In this document: positions 25,485 to 37,828 of the stretch, in pieces | How the letters are laid out: the number at the start of each line of letters is the position of its first letter | How positions within the stretch are numbered: position 1 is the stretch's first letter | NCBI RefSeq assembly: GCF_949987535.1 | Contig: NC_080081.1 | Coordinates: 52,276,153-52,340,152 of the forward strand | Origin: Balaenoptera acutorostrata | Taxonomy: Eukaryota > Chordata > Mammalia > Artiodactyla > Balaenopteridae | DNA: 64,000 bases | Direction of reading: 5' to 3' | Program-made: the position numbers and the translations under genes | The notes under the pieces: generated by a model | What the model was told of the DNA's origin: nothing | What the model saw: the letters and a program-made list of their open reading frames with translations, nothing else | Database searches by the model: none

Positions 25485-26020
25485 ACATATAATGAGATGC
25501 AGCTGTCTTAAATGTCTTTTTTCTTTTTCTTTAGTTTGGACAAATGTATACATCCATAACAGAACCAACATAATCAAGGCATGAAATACTTCCAGTTTCC
25601 ACAATATTCCCTCTGTCCCTTCTCAGTCAATTCCCCCAAATCTCAGCCCTAGTCATCCACTCATCTTTCTGTTAGGGTAGGTAAGTTTGTCTCCTCCAGA
25701 ATTGCATGTAAACAGATGATACAGTATGTATAATTTGTGTCTGGTTCTTTCATTCAGCTTAATGTTTTTCTGAAATTCATTTATGTTCTTATGTTTATCT
25801 CTATTGAGTGATCTTTTATTGCTCAGTATTCAACTCTATGGATATACATTGTTTTGTTTATCTGTTCATTAATTGATAAACATCTGTTTTGTTTCCAGAT
25901 TTTGACAAATGTGAAGGAAGCTGTTATGAACAAGTACAGTTTTCTTTGGACATATATTTTTATTGACTATATAAAAGTGGGATTGATGAGTCAAATGTTA
26001 AGGTGTTTATAAGTGGAGAA
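25485..26020 (-). mobile_element. Old L1 3' end, antisense
   Basis: Antisense L1M-type 3' text: 'aagtagttcacatataatga', 'gaattgcatgtaaacagatg', 'ttcattcagcttaatgtttt', 'tattgctcagtattcaactc', 'gatatacattgttttgttta' and 'tctgttcattaattgataaa' are the usual end-of-ORF2 phrases in decayed form. Confidence 0.68.
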
Positions 26021-28289
26021 TTCTTGTGTGAAAACTTGCAACATTCAACAGGGACTCCAAAGGGCTCATACCTAAGAGTAAACACTATTCTAGACCATTT
26101 CTAACAAAACAAAAACATATGTAGAAAAATAATAAACTCTGCTAAGTAACTTAACCCACTCCAGAAACAAACTTCCACACTCCCTAAAAGAACACCTAGA
26201 CACTTGAAACCATAACATGCATAATATCCATAATCAAAACTTACTGCACATGAGAAAAAGCAGGAGAATGTGATCCATAACAAAGCAAAACAAATAAACA
26301 AATAGGGAATTAAAGCAGACTCAGAAATAATGTAGATAATAGAACTATGGATTTAGCAAGTAAATCCTTTTAACCTCACAAGGATTTTTACTGCAACGTA
26401 TGAGTTATAGCTATGCTCCAATCTCTCAACCCTAGATCTTGAAACTAGTCAATGCTGCAAAAAAATGCTGGTGTTAGACAGTTTTCCATCCTTCCCAAAA
26501 AATAGGATAAAAGCCTTTAATATGAAAAATTGCAAAAAAGAATAATATCCAATTAGTATATCCAACATTTATATATGCCATATAAACATTTATACTTTGC
26601 CATAAAATGGATTATATTTTTCCTTTCCAATTTACATGTGCTGCCCATGAAAAAGTAAGTTTATCCAATATACAAACACATTTATTTATATAAGTATTTC
26701 ATCTAGTTGAGGTGCAATAGTATATATACACTTCAAAAGTTATAGCTCATGAAACAAATTGACAATTATAATAGTATTTCTCTTTATCCTGGGCTCTATG
26801 CAGTCTACTTATTCTTCATGAAAATAATTCCTGATTCAAATAACTTATTGGGATGGCTCCTCATTTCTAAATTTTTTTCTAAGATTAATTCATACTTCTA
26901 TAATGAAAAATTTAACAAGCTAAAGCCCATATTCTTAAAATTTATTGTATCATTTCTTCGGTATAAAATTATTTATTAACTAATTGTGGTTTGAAAAAAT
27001 CACTTAGGACGGCTCTCTTTAAATTGGACACTGATCTAACTGAAATACTTTCCATTGATTTATACATGAATGTCACAAGAATATCTGTGTATCTACATAT
27101 GCCAATATGTTCCATAACTTATTTCAATATGAGTATGCATGCACACAGCCATTCATGTTCTTATTGTTTCATAGCATTGTAAACTCTTTTCTTGTGAATT
27201 GATCATTTAGATGTTGTAGGCCAGACTTCATTTTCTGTGTATGTTTCCTTATAGTTATTTAATATAACATATTCTAAATAGGAATTTGCTTTTTATATTT
27301 CTGCTTTTATCAAAATGGAAATACAGTACTTATCACAAGCAATTCATGAATCTCTAAAAATTTTTTTCAGATATTATTTACTAAACATGCTCTAAGAGTA
27401 TTTTTAAAGCAATGAAAATCTTTGGTCACTATTTATAATAAACTATTCTATAGAGCATACATTTATGTTGTTTAGCCTAAGATAATCTTTATTAAAATTA
27501 TTGTACTCAAATCCATTTTAAGCTCTGTTATATAATATTTCAAACAGTTCACATAATATACCTTGTTCTAATATGTTTTGTATTGGACAGGAGAGGCTAT
27601 CAAAGATATGGTGAGTCTTTATTTATTTTTCATGATTTTTGTTCTTATATTTCACCTGGTGTATTCACATGTGTAAAAAATTCTCCTCTAAATCCTGATG
27701 TAAAGATCTTTTGAAATACTTTACTATATTAAAATGAAACAAATTAGCAACACAATTGCACCACGTGGTGTTACTGTTTTCCTATGAAACTGTTTATCGT
27801 CCTTTCAGTCTACAAAATTTTAGTACCTTACTCAGGAGAAAGCCTTCATCAAAGTAAGGACACTTCAGAGCACAGAATAGAAGAACTATAAAACTGTCAT
27901 AGATGTCAGAATATATTGCAATCAGCAGCAGAGTAGTATTGCCTGGAAAACAGCCATTTCATCTAAGGAGTTCTTTATGGTCTGGTAAATTGCATTACAT
28001 TTAAACAAAATAGAAATGACATTCTTACACGAAATAGTTTAATCACTCAGTACACGGTTAATTTTTCTGACATATCCTATTTCTTCATTTTCTGAAATGT
28101 GTGGGGTTTTTGTTTACTTTGAATTCAAGAGAGTATATCCAAATAAACTTTATTTTACCAAAGGGGATGTGAACACAGCAAGAAGGGAAAGGAAAAAGAA
28201 AGCCCCACGCCCCTTGAAAAATATAATACAGACTCTTACAAAGAGTCTATTGAAAATAATTTCAAATATTAAACCTACATAATGGTAAC

Positions 28290-28291
<2 letters not shown>
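26021..28291. other. AT-rich intergenic sequence, unassigned
   Basis: Short frames (for example 26749-26979 and 26991-27182) lack any recognisable feature. No repeat family is identified. Confidence 0.4.

Positions 28292-28321
<30 letters not shown>
28292..28321. repeat. (GT)n microsatellite
   Basis: About 15 uninterrupted GT units. Confidence 0.97.
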
Positions 28322-28323
<2 letters not shown>

Positions 28324-29019
28324 GATAGGCAGAAAAGAAAAACGAGAGAGAGAATATAAGGAATAAGCAGTACTAAAATAGCAACACTAGTAAGCAAAGT
28401 TGTTATTCAAACTTGTTAATTTTAACGTCTTTTTATCTTGAATAGGGACCGTTCTGAGTAGAGACCCAGGATACTGAATATATGGCACTGGTTAGCTTGA
28501 TTTTTTTCTTCTTCTTTTACATCATTTTATTCTTTGTTGTTTTATTTATTTATTTATTTTAACTTATGCTCACGTTTCAAGGCATTGGACTCATTTGGTC
28601 ATGTCATTAAGAAGTGCTGGATCTGGGATTTTATTATTTGATTATTGAGTATTTTGCACACTCTGAAGCAAATTAGTATTCCAGCTTCGCTGCTCACTGC
28701 TAGACACTGAACGCAGATAGAACACATTATGCGTTAGACTAGTTAAGAGGTTTTAAATTAGATTTGTGACTTGAAAGGTTGAATAAGAAAACTAATAGAA
28801 CACAAGATGAAGCAGAGGGAAAATTAGATTAATTATCTACATCATTCTGTGTGAACAGTTGCTGATGTACTGTGTTGTTGAGTGGTATTTTGGTACTAAA
28901 ACATGCCTTAATTTTGCCTACATTAAGCTGCTATAATTGTTGTGAAAACACATATACATATTTACAAATCATAGTATCTTGGAGTATTTTAAAAATAAAA
29001 TATATATTTAAATAGGATA
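28322..29019. other. AT-rich intergenic sequence, unassigned
   Basis: A short TTTA repeat lies at about 28541-28560. Nothing else is identified. Confidence 0.4.
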
Positions 29020-29096
29020 TTCTTTCTCTCTCCTCCTCCTCCTCCACCCCCTCCTCCTCCTTCTTCTTCTTCTTTCCTCTCTCTCTCTCCCTTCAG
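29020..29096. repeat. Polypyrimidine tract (TCC, TTC and CT repeats)
   Basis: A nearly pure C/T strand of about 75 bases, formed by consecutive CTC, CTT and CT blocks. Tracts like this can adopt triplex (H-DNA) structures, but nothing here shows a function. Confidence 0.9.
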
Positions 29097-29443
29097 TTAG
29101 GCATATTTACATGTGTGATTAAACCAAATATTCATCTTGTGTATTATTTCTTCATTAAAATAACTTCTAACTTGTTAGTTCAATAAACTATATACTAAGT
29201 GCAAAAACGTAAAGCATTTTTCCTAGTCATTCTCATTTCCTAACCTTCCTAAAAAGGTATTATCTTTCACTCACCAGGGGAAAATTCCAAATAATGGTAT
29301 CTGCAGGAATTTCACATTAGTGTAACAACAAAGGTCAAACTTTCTTGATCTATTTCTGAGGCTACTACCTCTTACTTTAAGTAATCCAGACAAATTGAAA
29401 CCATACTCCTGCAAATCTGGTTCTGTTCAGATGCCTTAAATTC

Positions 29444-29446
<3 letters not shown>

Positions 29447-29496
<50 letters not shown>
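29447..29496. repeat. (GT)25 microsatellite
   Basis: Twenty-five uninterrupted GT units. Its length makes it likely to be polymorphic. Confidence 0.98.
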
Positions 29497-29497
<1 letters not shown>

Positions 29498-29950
29498 TTT
29501 TGCTCTTATTTCAGTATTCTCTAATGGCAATGACACTGATATTTAACTGAAATAATTCCTGCTGGGACATCAAACATGCCTGAACAAACATTCACCTTTT
29601 CCTTGTAAATGGCATCAAGTGCTCATTCTGTGTGACAAGCTATATTTTAATTTTAAGTATTCCTTTTTTAATGCTCTGAACCTCAGTAGGGTGAGATTGC
29701 CATAAAGCCCTCTGGTTGGTAAAATAGTGGGGGGAATCAGGAAAGAATGTTTGCAAATTCTGCTTGGTAATTAATGCAGCATGACAATTATTATTAAAGT
29801 AATTAAAACATAAACAACAGCTAGTTCCTAGTTAAGATTGTATTTAGACTTTTATGGATTAATTATATAAATTCAGAGTTAGAAAAAACCTGCTTATCTC
29901 TCTAGAAAACAACTAAGTAAATTATAAATTATCTCTTATTCTAAGTATAT

Positions 29951-30040
29951 CTATATTTTACACAATGTAAATATTTTCAATAAGTATATTCCTTTCTATA
30001 TTTTACACAATATAAATATGTTCAATAAGTATATTCCTTT
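29951..30040. repeat. 45-bp direct tandem duplication
   Basis: Unit 29951-29995 and unit 29996-30040 both begin 'ctatattttacacaat' and end 'aagtatattccttt'. They differ at two positions only, so the duplication is fairly recent. Confidence 0.95.
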
Positions 30041-31872
30041 CAGTTTAAATTTCAACTGATTAAGATAAAATAATAAAGGCCTGTTTACCAGAAAAAGTGA
30101 GGTAGAAAGATATGGATTAAGTAGATGTTTTTGGACAAAAATGCAGCATTAATGGATAAAACAAAGTATCAGAACATCAAATCAAACTATCACAAATGAG
30201 AAAGTTTACCTAGCATCAAGTTTTACTATTAATTGTAAGTAATAAGTAAAGAATATTCAGGAGGAACAAGGTGATGTCTAGGAATGCCTTTACATCTCCT
30301 ATCCTGCGTTATCAGGACACACTCAGGCCACAGTTAATATACTGAAAATCTAACTTTTACATTTATCACTATGACTTAAAAGAGAAATGTTCAACCCTGA
30401 AATATCTCCATTTTATACTCAGATAGTTGCACAGATAATGTGATATTTGCTATGAAACATGCCTCAAAATTCCATGATTCCAGCTTTGTTTACAAAGTAT
30501 TCTGTACACACTAAGCATGGAATGTTCTGATGAAACCTTTCCATACATAAGAAATTTCCAGCTAGCAAAAACATTTGTATAATTTCTAAGAGTTCTATCA
30601 TTAGCACGTACATGTGACGATTTGACTGGATTGTCTTTATTTGTTTACTTCCGGAACACATCCTCCTTCTTTCACCACAATTATAAAATGAAAGAAAAGA
30701 TTGCAGACTTGCTATTAACCATTTATTGACAGTTCTGTCACTTGCCATTGTTCACTATGTAAGGAATTCAGAGGAAAGAAGAGAATTACAACAATGCATG
30801 GCACAGAATATGTTCTACATATGTGTTAACTATTATTAATGTTATTATCATCCCATTAAATATAAATAGTTCTCACTTCTATAAACATTAAAACAAAATA
30901 TCTGTAATTTTTAGTAAGTTCTTTTAAAAATCCAGAAACTTTTTGAGTCATGCAAAGCATAAATTTCCTTGTAAGTAAGGATAGAAAAGGAGTCTGAACA
31001 TAATGTTTGGTAATGAAGACCAGTCTTTACTAATCAGATATCAGCTTTTACTGCCACAATAAAATTATCTTACTTAGGCACTGTCTGAGACTTAATTTTC
31101 ATATGGTTTAAAGTCATGAGAATTTTTAGGTTCACACAAAAATCTTCCTATGTGGCAAATTATTATTCCAAAAAAAGGATCGATTTCAAGAAAATTATCA
31201 TCCTCATTTATTGCTTAAAATATGTAATTGAATGTCTAGAACTTAATCTATGGTCTATCAATACACTGAAGGGAAAACTAAATTACCACTAGTTCAAATG
31301 ATGACTATTTTATGATAAAAAAAATATGATCAATGACTTGTACATATCAGACTTGGAAACAGTCTCAGTGGAGACTTAGACAGAAATTAAAGTCAATGCA
31401 TAATGTTATTAACCTGATAAGCATAGATCCATGGTCTATATGAGAGGAAATGCAAAAGTAACATGTATGTATTCAGCATACACATAGTCTATGACCATCC
31501 CATCATGACCACATACAGTACATCATAGATCAGGAAAACAAACTACATAGTTGGGATTATTCACATTAAAGGTTAGATCATTCAGAAAATGAGTGTAATT
31601 GGATAATTGGGAGCAGAAATAAGAGGGAACTTGTGCATAATGGACTAAAGATCTTGAGGAGGACATCTTATGTAAATTGAATTATCATTCTTTTTTTAAT
31701 GTTCTTGAACTGTAATGTAAGGTTCAAAGACTCCTACAAAAATAATCCTAGGGCTAAAATCCAAAATGAAGTAGAGAGCCTAAATAAAAGAGTAGACACA
31801 AGTTACCTAAGAGTGCTTCTACATTTATTCTGGTTTGCTGCCAATTCTGTCTCTGTGCTATATGCTTTCTTT
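30041..31872. other. AT-rich intergenic sequence, unassigned
   Basis: A minus-strand frame of 94 codons at 30464-30748 has no recognisable domain and no supporting gene context. I do not call it. Nothing else is identified. Confidence 0.4.
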
Positions 31873-32171
31873 AGAAATGTAAGGGGCTTCCCTGGTGGCG
31901 CAGTGGGCTTCCCTGGTGGCGCAGTGGTTGAGAATCTGCCTGCCAATGCAGGGGACACGGGTTCGAGCCCTGGTCTGGGAAGATCCCACATGCCGTGGAG
32001 CAACTGGGCCCGTGAGCCATAATTACTGAGCCTGCACATCTGGAGCCTGTGCTCCGCAACAAGAGAGGCCGCGATAGTGAGAGGCATGTGCACCGCGATG
32101 AAGAGTGGCCCCTGCTTGCCACAACTAGACAAAGCCCTCGCACAGAAACGAAGACCCAACACAGTCAAAAA

Positions 32172-32206
<35 letters not shown>

Positions 32207-32220
32207 AAAAGAAATGTAAG
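31873..32220 (+). mobile_element. Young CHR-type SINE with duplicated head, with target-site duplication
   Basis: The element (31884-32209) has the cetacean head GGGCTTCCCTGGTGGCGCAG, a tRNA-like promoter, the body ending 'cgaagacccaacacagtcaa' and an AAAT-repeat tail. The flanks 'agaaatgtaag' at 31873-31883 and 32210-32220 are identical, an 11-bp target-site duplication. The first 21 bases of the head (31884-31904) are repeated in tandem at 31905-31925. CHR SINEs are pol III transcribed and mobilised in trans by L1. The overlapping minus-strand frames of 90-160 codons are shadows of the SINE. Confidence 0.95.
31896..31970 (+). promoter_or_regulatory. Internal pol III promoter with two A boxes and one B box
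   Basis: A-box sequence TGGCGCAGTGG occurs twice (31896-31906 and 31917-31927) because the SINE head is duplicated. The B box GGTTCGAGCCC is at 31960-31970. In the sister SINEs there is one A box, spaced as the second one here. Confidence 0.8.
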
Positions 32221-32730
32221 TATGGAGCTTTCATTATTTCTTTTTTTAAGGACCCATTATCTTTCCTAGGAGAGAAGAAGTACATTTAACTTACATGAAG
32301 AAGATTCTAGACTGGGCAGATAAATTTTATTTTCTAAGTTCAAGGCATCCTGGGTAAATATTTATTTTATTTAATATTGACACAATCTTGTTGAAGGAAT
32401 GATGCAGATAGCTTTATCATAATTTTTGTTAAAAATTAATAAAACAACAAAGAATTAGAATATTGTGTATTACTTGTCCTGGTTGCCATAGCATAGAAAA
32501 CATATATCAACATTAGCATTTGGCACCGCATATATATGGCATCAAAATACAAGATATTTAGACTAACACATTGCCTCAGAATATAATTATTAAAATATAG
32601 TAGGAGGAGAACCATTCCTAGAAAGTCAGGTTGAGCTCCTCATGGACCCTCTCTCTAGTGAAACAAATATAATTGCTGAAAAAATAAAAAGGGGGTCCCT
32701 GGAATTGTCTTAAGATCACACAGCAAATGG

Positions 32731-32733
32731 AGA

Positions 32734-32803
<70 letters not shown>

Positions 32804-32830
32804 TCTCTCTAACCATATATATATATGGTT
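32731..32830. repeat. AT-rich long palindrome plus a second 20-bp palindrome
   Basis: 'agaaac' followed by an uninterrupted AT tract (about 64 bases) and 'gtttct' forms one perfect inverted repeat (32731-32806). Immediately after comes AACCATATATATATATGGTT (32811-32830), itself a perfect palindrome. Flanking 'gtttctctct' occurs twice as a direct repeat (32801-32810 and about 32828-32837). Confidence 0.9.
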
Positions 32831-32837
32831 TCTCTCT

Positions 32838-33819
32838 GATAGTGGCAGACAGAAATTTCTCACTTCCCAGATTTATGTTGCAAAACCTTTATTTTAGGCA
32901 AGCAGAGCAAAATCAATCAATCTGCTTCATCTACCAAGCTTCTACTCATAGAGTGCAAGACTACTGCAGTTGTGGCAGATTGAGAATCCCAGACCTTGAT
33001 CATCCTACCACATCACTCTTATGGCAGATGTTCCAATGACAGGAAAAGGAAGCCAAGAAACCAGAGGATATCATCCATGCCCTGTGCTCTCCTAAGAGTA
33101 GGAATGCAAATGTAAGGCAAATGGGCCACTCTCCATGCCCCCAGCTCTGGATGAATGGCACATATGTTCTTCCCAGGTGGAGTGGTAGGCCATAATAAAA
33201 GAAATTTGTAGCTCTCCATAAAGTGACTGACTTTATCTGCAGCAGAGTTTGGGGATCTTCACGCCCAAGGACACTGTCAAAAATGGAGATCTGAGTGATA
33301 AATAATTAAGACGAGGCTGGCAGTTCATTGTTATAGCAACAAATAAAATAATAGACCAGCTAGTCATTTATCAGAAAGAACCAGGGAAAAGAGAGCTTTC
33401 TTGGGATTGGGTCAAACCCAAGACTGTGCCCAAAGACTATCCTGCAGAAGAGACTGACTTAGTTGGAATAGTAATCAACTAGTAATCATTGGAAATAAAC
33501 ATCTGAGTGTGATACTAATAGAGGCAGACTGGGCAGTTTGTCATCCACAGTGTATGGGGTATCATGAAGATAGTGCAACTTCTGAGATGCAACATTAGAG
33601 GCTGGATTCTGCAGGGGTAATAGACTTTCCTGAAAGAGTCTATCAGAATCACTAAATAAATAAATAAACAAATAACAACAAAGTTTTCAATAAAATATTA
33701 TGAGCCATACAAAACAAACAAGCCATGAAACTCTGACTCATACACAGAAAAAATAAAACAGGCAATAAAAACTGCCTTCAAGGTGACCCAAATATGGTAC
33801 TTCAGAGAAAAAACAAAAA
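32838..33819 (+). mobile_element. Possible 5' part of the old L1 that follows
   Basis: The text is less AT-rich than the flanks ('gcacatatgttcttcccagg', 'ctgcagcagagtttggggat') and leads without a break into recognisable L1 ORF1 sequence. This suggests old L1 5'UTR or early ORF1. I could not match specific phrases, so the call is weak. Confidence 0.3.
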
Positions 33820-35943
33820 AAACAAAAAACAAAAACCTTCAAAGTGCTATTATAAATATGTTCAAAAACCTAAATGCAAAAACTTCCAAATTAGACAAAC
33901 AATTTAATCTATGCATCCAATAAGCCCAACTGCCTCCAAGTAGAATATACAGAAAGATATCCACAAGCAAACACATCATAGTAGAACTGTTGAAGGCAAA
34001 CCCTGAAAGCAGCAAAAGAAAACTGTCACATACAAGAAACCTCAATAACAGTTATAGTTGGTTTCTCATCAGAAACAGAGGAAACTAGAAGGCAGTGGGA
34101 TGACCTATGCAAAGCTCTGAAAGGCAAAATATCTGTCAACCTAGAATCTTATATCCTACAAAACTACCTTACAAAATAAAAGGGAAATAAGATATTTCCA
34201 TTTAGGCAACAACTGAGAGCATTCATTGTTAGCAGGTATGACATAATAAAGAGTTCATCAGGAGGAAAGCAAGTGATATGACATATTTAAGAGTTCATCA
34301 GGATGAAAGCAAGTGATAAAAATGCTGTTTGAAAAATGGAAATGATAGACTTATTCTATGCAGGGTTGCCATAAACCTCTAATCTGTAAAAAATGCAATA
34401 TCTTCAAAGCAAAACAAAGCAAGTACAATAAAAGGTGGTATGCCTGTATTACTCAAACAGTAAAACCAAACAAAAACATCCCAAAAAATTAAAACCACAA
34501 ACCAATATCCCTTATAAATATATGCACAAGAACCCTTTACAAAACACTAATAAACCTAATCCAATAATATATCAAAAGGATTATACATCATGATCAAAAT
34601 ATTGTTGAGAGAAATTAAAGAAGACCTACATACATGGAAATATATCCCAAGTTCATGTATCAGAAGACTTAGTGTTGTTATTATGACAACACTCTCCAAA
34701 TTGATCTACATATTTAACACAAATCCCTATGAAAATTCTAGTTGCTGAACCCATGAAAATGTATATACTTAAAGTATCCAAAAACATATTGAAAAAGAAT
34801 AAAATTGGAGCATTCAAACTTACTAATTTCAAAAATTATTACAAAGCTGCAGTAATATATTGGCATAAGAGTAGACATTTAGATCAATGGGATGAAATTC
34901 AGAGTCAAGAAAGTAACCTTTACATGAATAATAAATTGATAATTGAAAAAGATACCAAGGCATTCTATGAGGGGGGGGGGGGTACCTCCAGTGTTTTTCA
35001 ATAAATATTGCTGAAACCACAGAATACCAAGTGCAAAATAATGAAGTTGTATTTCTTCCTTACACCGTAACACAAAAATTAACTCTAAATGGATCAACAA
35101 TCTAAACATAATTGCTAAAAATATAAAAATGTCAGAGAAAACACAAGAATAAATGTTCATGAATTTGGGATAGGCAAAGCTTTATAAGATATGACAATAA
35201 AAGCCAAGATACAAAGAAAAAAAAAATTACTTCATCCATAATTAAAACATGTGTGCTTTAAAGGATCTCACCAAGAAAATAAAAAGGCAAGCCTAAAATA
35301 TCTGTATCTAGAATGTAATAGTTCTAGATAACTATTACAACTCAATTATAAAAATATTAAATATTTTAAAAAGTAAAAATACCACTTAAATGATAATCAG
35401 AATGGCTATGTACACAAATAAACAAAGGACCAGTAAGCACTTGAAATTTGTTGAACAGCTTCAGACATCAAGGAAATGCAAATCAAAACAGCAATAATAT
35501 ACCACTTTACACTCACTAGGGTAGCTATTATCAAAAAGACGGATAATATCAAGTATTGTTGAGGGTATGGAGAAATTGGAACCCTTGTAGATTGGTCAAA
35601 GGAGTGTATAATTGTACAATTACTTTAGAAAACAGTATGACAATTCTTCAAAATGTTATATATAGTGTTATGATATGACCCAGTAATTCCACTTCTAGGT
35701 ATAAACTTTAAATAAAAATCTATGCAATATAACAAAGTGCACACAAATGTTTATAGCAACATTATTCATAATGACCAAAAGCAGAAAGAACAAATGCCTT
35801 TAAACTGATGAATGGTATAAAGTGTCATACAATAACATTTTATTCAATTATAAAATGGAATAAATTACTTATACATGCTACAACATGGATGAATTTTGAC
35901 AATATTTTGCTAAGTGAAGGAAGCCAGTCAAAAATATAATACA
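33820..35943 (+). mobile_element. Old L1 (L1M type), internally deleted, left part
   Basis: ORF1 C-terminal text comes first ('gaaaggcaaaatatctgtca' at 34120-34139, 'caacctagaatcttatatcc'). After about 34.45 kb the text is ORF2 C-terminal half: 'gtagacatttagatcaatgg' (34871-34890), 'ctaaatggatcaacaatcta', 'aggaaatgcaaatcaaaaca' (35471-35490), 'atggagaaattggaaccctt' (35568-35587), 'tatgacccagtaattccact' (35674-35693). The endonuclease and most of the reverse transcriptase are missing, so there was an internal deletion. A run of 12 G lies at 34971-34982. The element is cut at about 35943 by L1-A and continues at 43058. Confidence 0.82.
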
Positions 35944-37828
35944 GGGGGGAGAGGGCAAGATGGTGGAAGAGTAAGACGCAAAGATCACCTTCCTTCCCAC
36001 AGATATATTAGAAATACATCTACACGTGGAACTGCTCCTACAGAACACGCACTGAGCACTGGCAGAAGACGTCAGACCTCCCAAAAGGCAAGAAACTCGC
36101 CACGTACCTGGGTAGGGCAAAAGAAATAAGAAATAACAGAGACAAAAGAATAGGGACGACACCTGCACCAGTGGGAGGGAGCTGTGAAGGAGGAAAGGTT
36201 TCCACACACTAGGAAGCCCCTTTGTGAGCAGAGACTGCAGGTGGCAGAGGGGGGAAGCTTCGGAGCCACGGAGGAGAGTGCAGCCATAGGGTTGAGGAGG
36301 GCAAAGCGGAGAGATTCCCGCACAGAGGCTCGGCACTGACCAGCACTCACCAGCCAGAGAGGCTTGTCTGCTCACCCGCCAGGGCGGGCGGGGGCTGGGA
36401 GCTGAGGCTCCGGCTTCATTCGGATCGCAGGGAGAGGACTGGGGTTGGCGGTGTGAACACAGCCTGAAGGGGTTAGCGCACCACAGCTAGCCGGGAGAGA
36501 GTCCAGGAAAAAGTCTGCAGCTGCCGAAGAGGCAAGAGACTTTTTCTTGCCTCTTTGTTTCCTGGTGGGCAAGGAGAGGGGATTCAGAGCGCCACCTAAA
36601 TGAACTCCAGAGACAGGCGCGAGCCGCGGCTATCAGCGCAGACTGCAGAGACGGACATGAGACGCTAAGGCTGCTGCTGCTGCCACCAAAAAGCCTGTGT
36701 GCGAGCAAAGGTCAGTCCCCACACAGCCCCTCGTGGGAGCCGGTGCAGCCCGCCATGGCCAGGCTCCCGTGATCCGGAGACAGCTTCCCTGGGAGAACGC
36801 ATGGTGCACCACAGGCGGCTGCAACGTCACGCCAGCCTCTGCCGCTGCAGGCTCGCCTCACATCCATATCCTTCCGTCCCCGCAACGCGAGTGAGCCAGA
36901 GCCCCCAAAGCAGCTGCTCCTTTAACCCCATTATGTCTGGGCAAGGAACAGACGCCCTTAGGTGACCTACAGGCAGAGGCGGGTCCAAATCCAAAGCTGA
37001 ACCCCGGGAGTTGTGCGAACAAAGAAGAGAAAGGGAAATCTCTCCCAGCAGCCTCAGAAGCAGTGGATTAAAACTCCACAAACAACTTGATGTGCCTGCA
37101 TCTGTTGAATACCTGAATAGAAAACGAATCATCCCAAATTCAGGAGGTGGACTTTGGGAGCAGGATATATTAATTTTTCTCCTTTTCCTTTTTTTTTGTG
37201 AGTGTATATGTGTATGCTTCTGGGTGAGATTTTGTCTGTATAGCTTTGCTTTATAATAGCTTTATTTTATTTCATTTTATTTTATCCTCTTTCTTTATTT
37301 CTTTCTATTTTTTCTCCCTTTTATTCTGAGCCGTGTGGATGAAAGGCTCTTGGTGCTCCAGCCAGGCATCAGGGCTGTGCCTCTGAGGTGGGAGAGCCCA
37401 CTTCAAGACACTGGTTCACAAGAGACCACCCAGCTCCACGTAATACCAAACAGCAAAAATCTCTCACAGATCTCCATCTCAACATCAAGACCCAGCTTCA
37501 CTCAATGACCAGCAAGCTACAGTGCTGGACACCATATGCCAAACAACTAGCAAGACAGGAACACAGCCCCATCCATTAGCAGAGAGGCTGCCTAAAATCA
37601 TAATAAGGCCACAGACACCCCAAAACACACCACCAGACGTGGACGTGCCCACCAGAAAGAAAAGATCCAGCCTCATCCACCAGAACACAGGCACTAGTTC
37701 CCTCCACCAGGAAGCCTACACAACCCACTGAACCAACCTTAGCCACTGGGGACAGATACCAAAAATAACGGGAACTACGAACCTGCAGCCTGTGAAAAGG
37801 AGACCCCAAACACAGTAAGATAAGCAAA
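35944..37828 (+). promoter_or_regulatory. L1-A 5'UTR (internal promoter region)
   Basis: A 1.9-kb GC- and CpG-rich leader starting 'gggggagagggcaagatggt' and running to the ORF1 ATG. L1 5'UTRs are known to hold an internal pol II promoter. CAAGATGG at 35956-35963 resembles the YY1 site at the start of other L1s. The second half becomes AT-rich (about 37150-37320, T-rich) before a CA-rich section. Many overlapping short frames on both strands here follow base composition, and I do not call them. Confidence 0.8.

Noticed and set aside
29020..29096. Polypyrimidine tract as a splice acceptor or regulatory element
   Set aside because: It is a run of simple TCC, TTC and CT repeats without a downstream exon.
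31896..31970. tRNA gene suggested by A and B boxes
   Set aside because: The boxes belong to a SINE head derived from a tRNA. There is no intact cloverleaf or acceptor stem.
31803..32285. Minus-strand frames of 90-160 codons across the SINE at 31.9 kb (similar frames at 44776-45302 and 51738-52102)
   Set aside because: They translate the antisense of CHR SINEs and recur with near-identical text at all three SINEs. This is repeat sequence, not genes.
35878..37256. Many overlapping 60-165-codon frames on both strands in the L1-A 5'UTR
   Set aside because: They arise from GC-rich 5'UTR composition. They overlap each other in different frames and have no counterpart with the same frame in L1-B.
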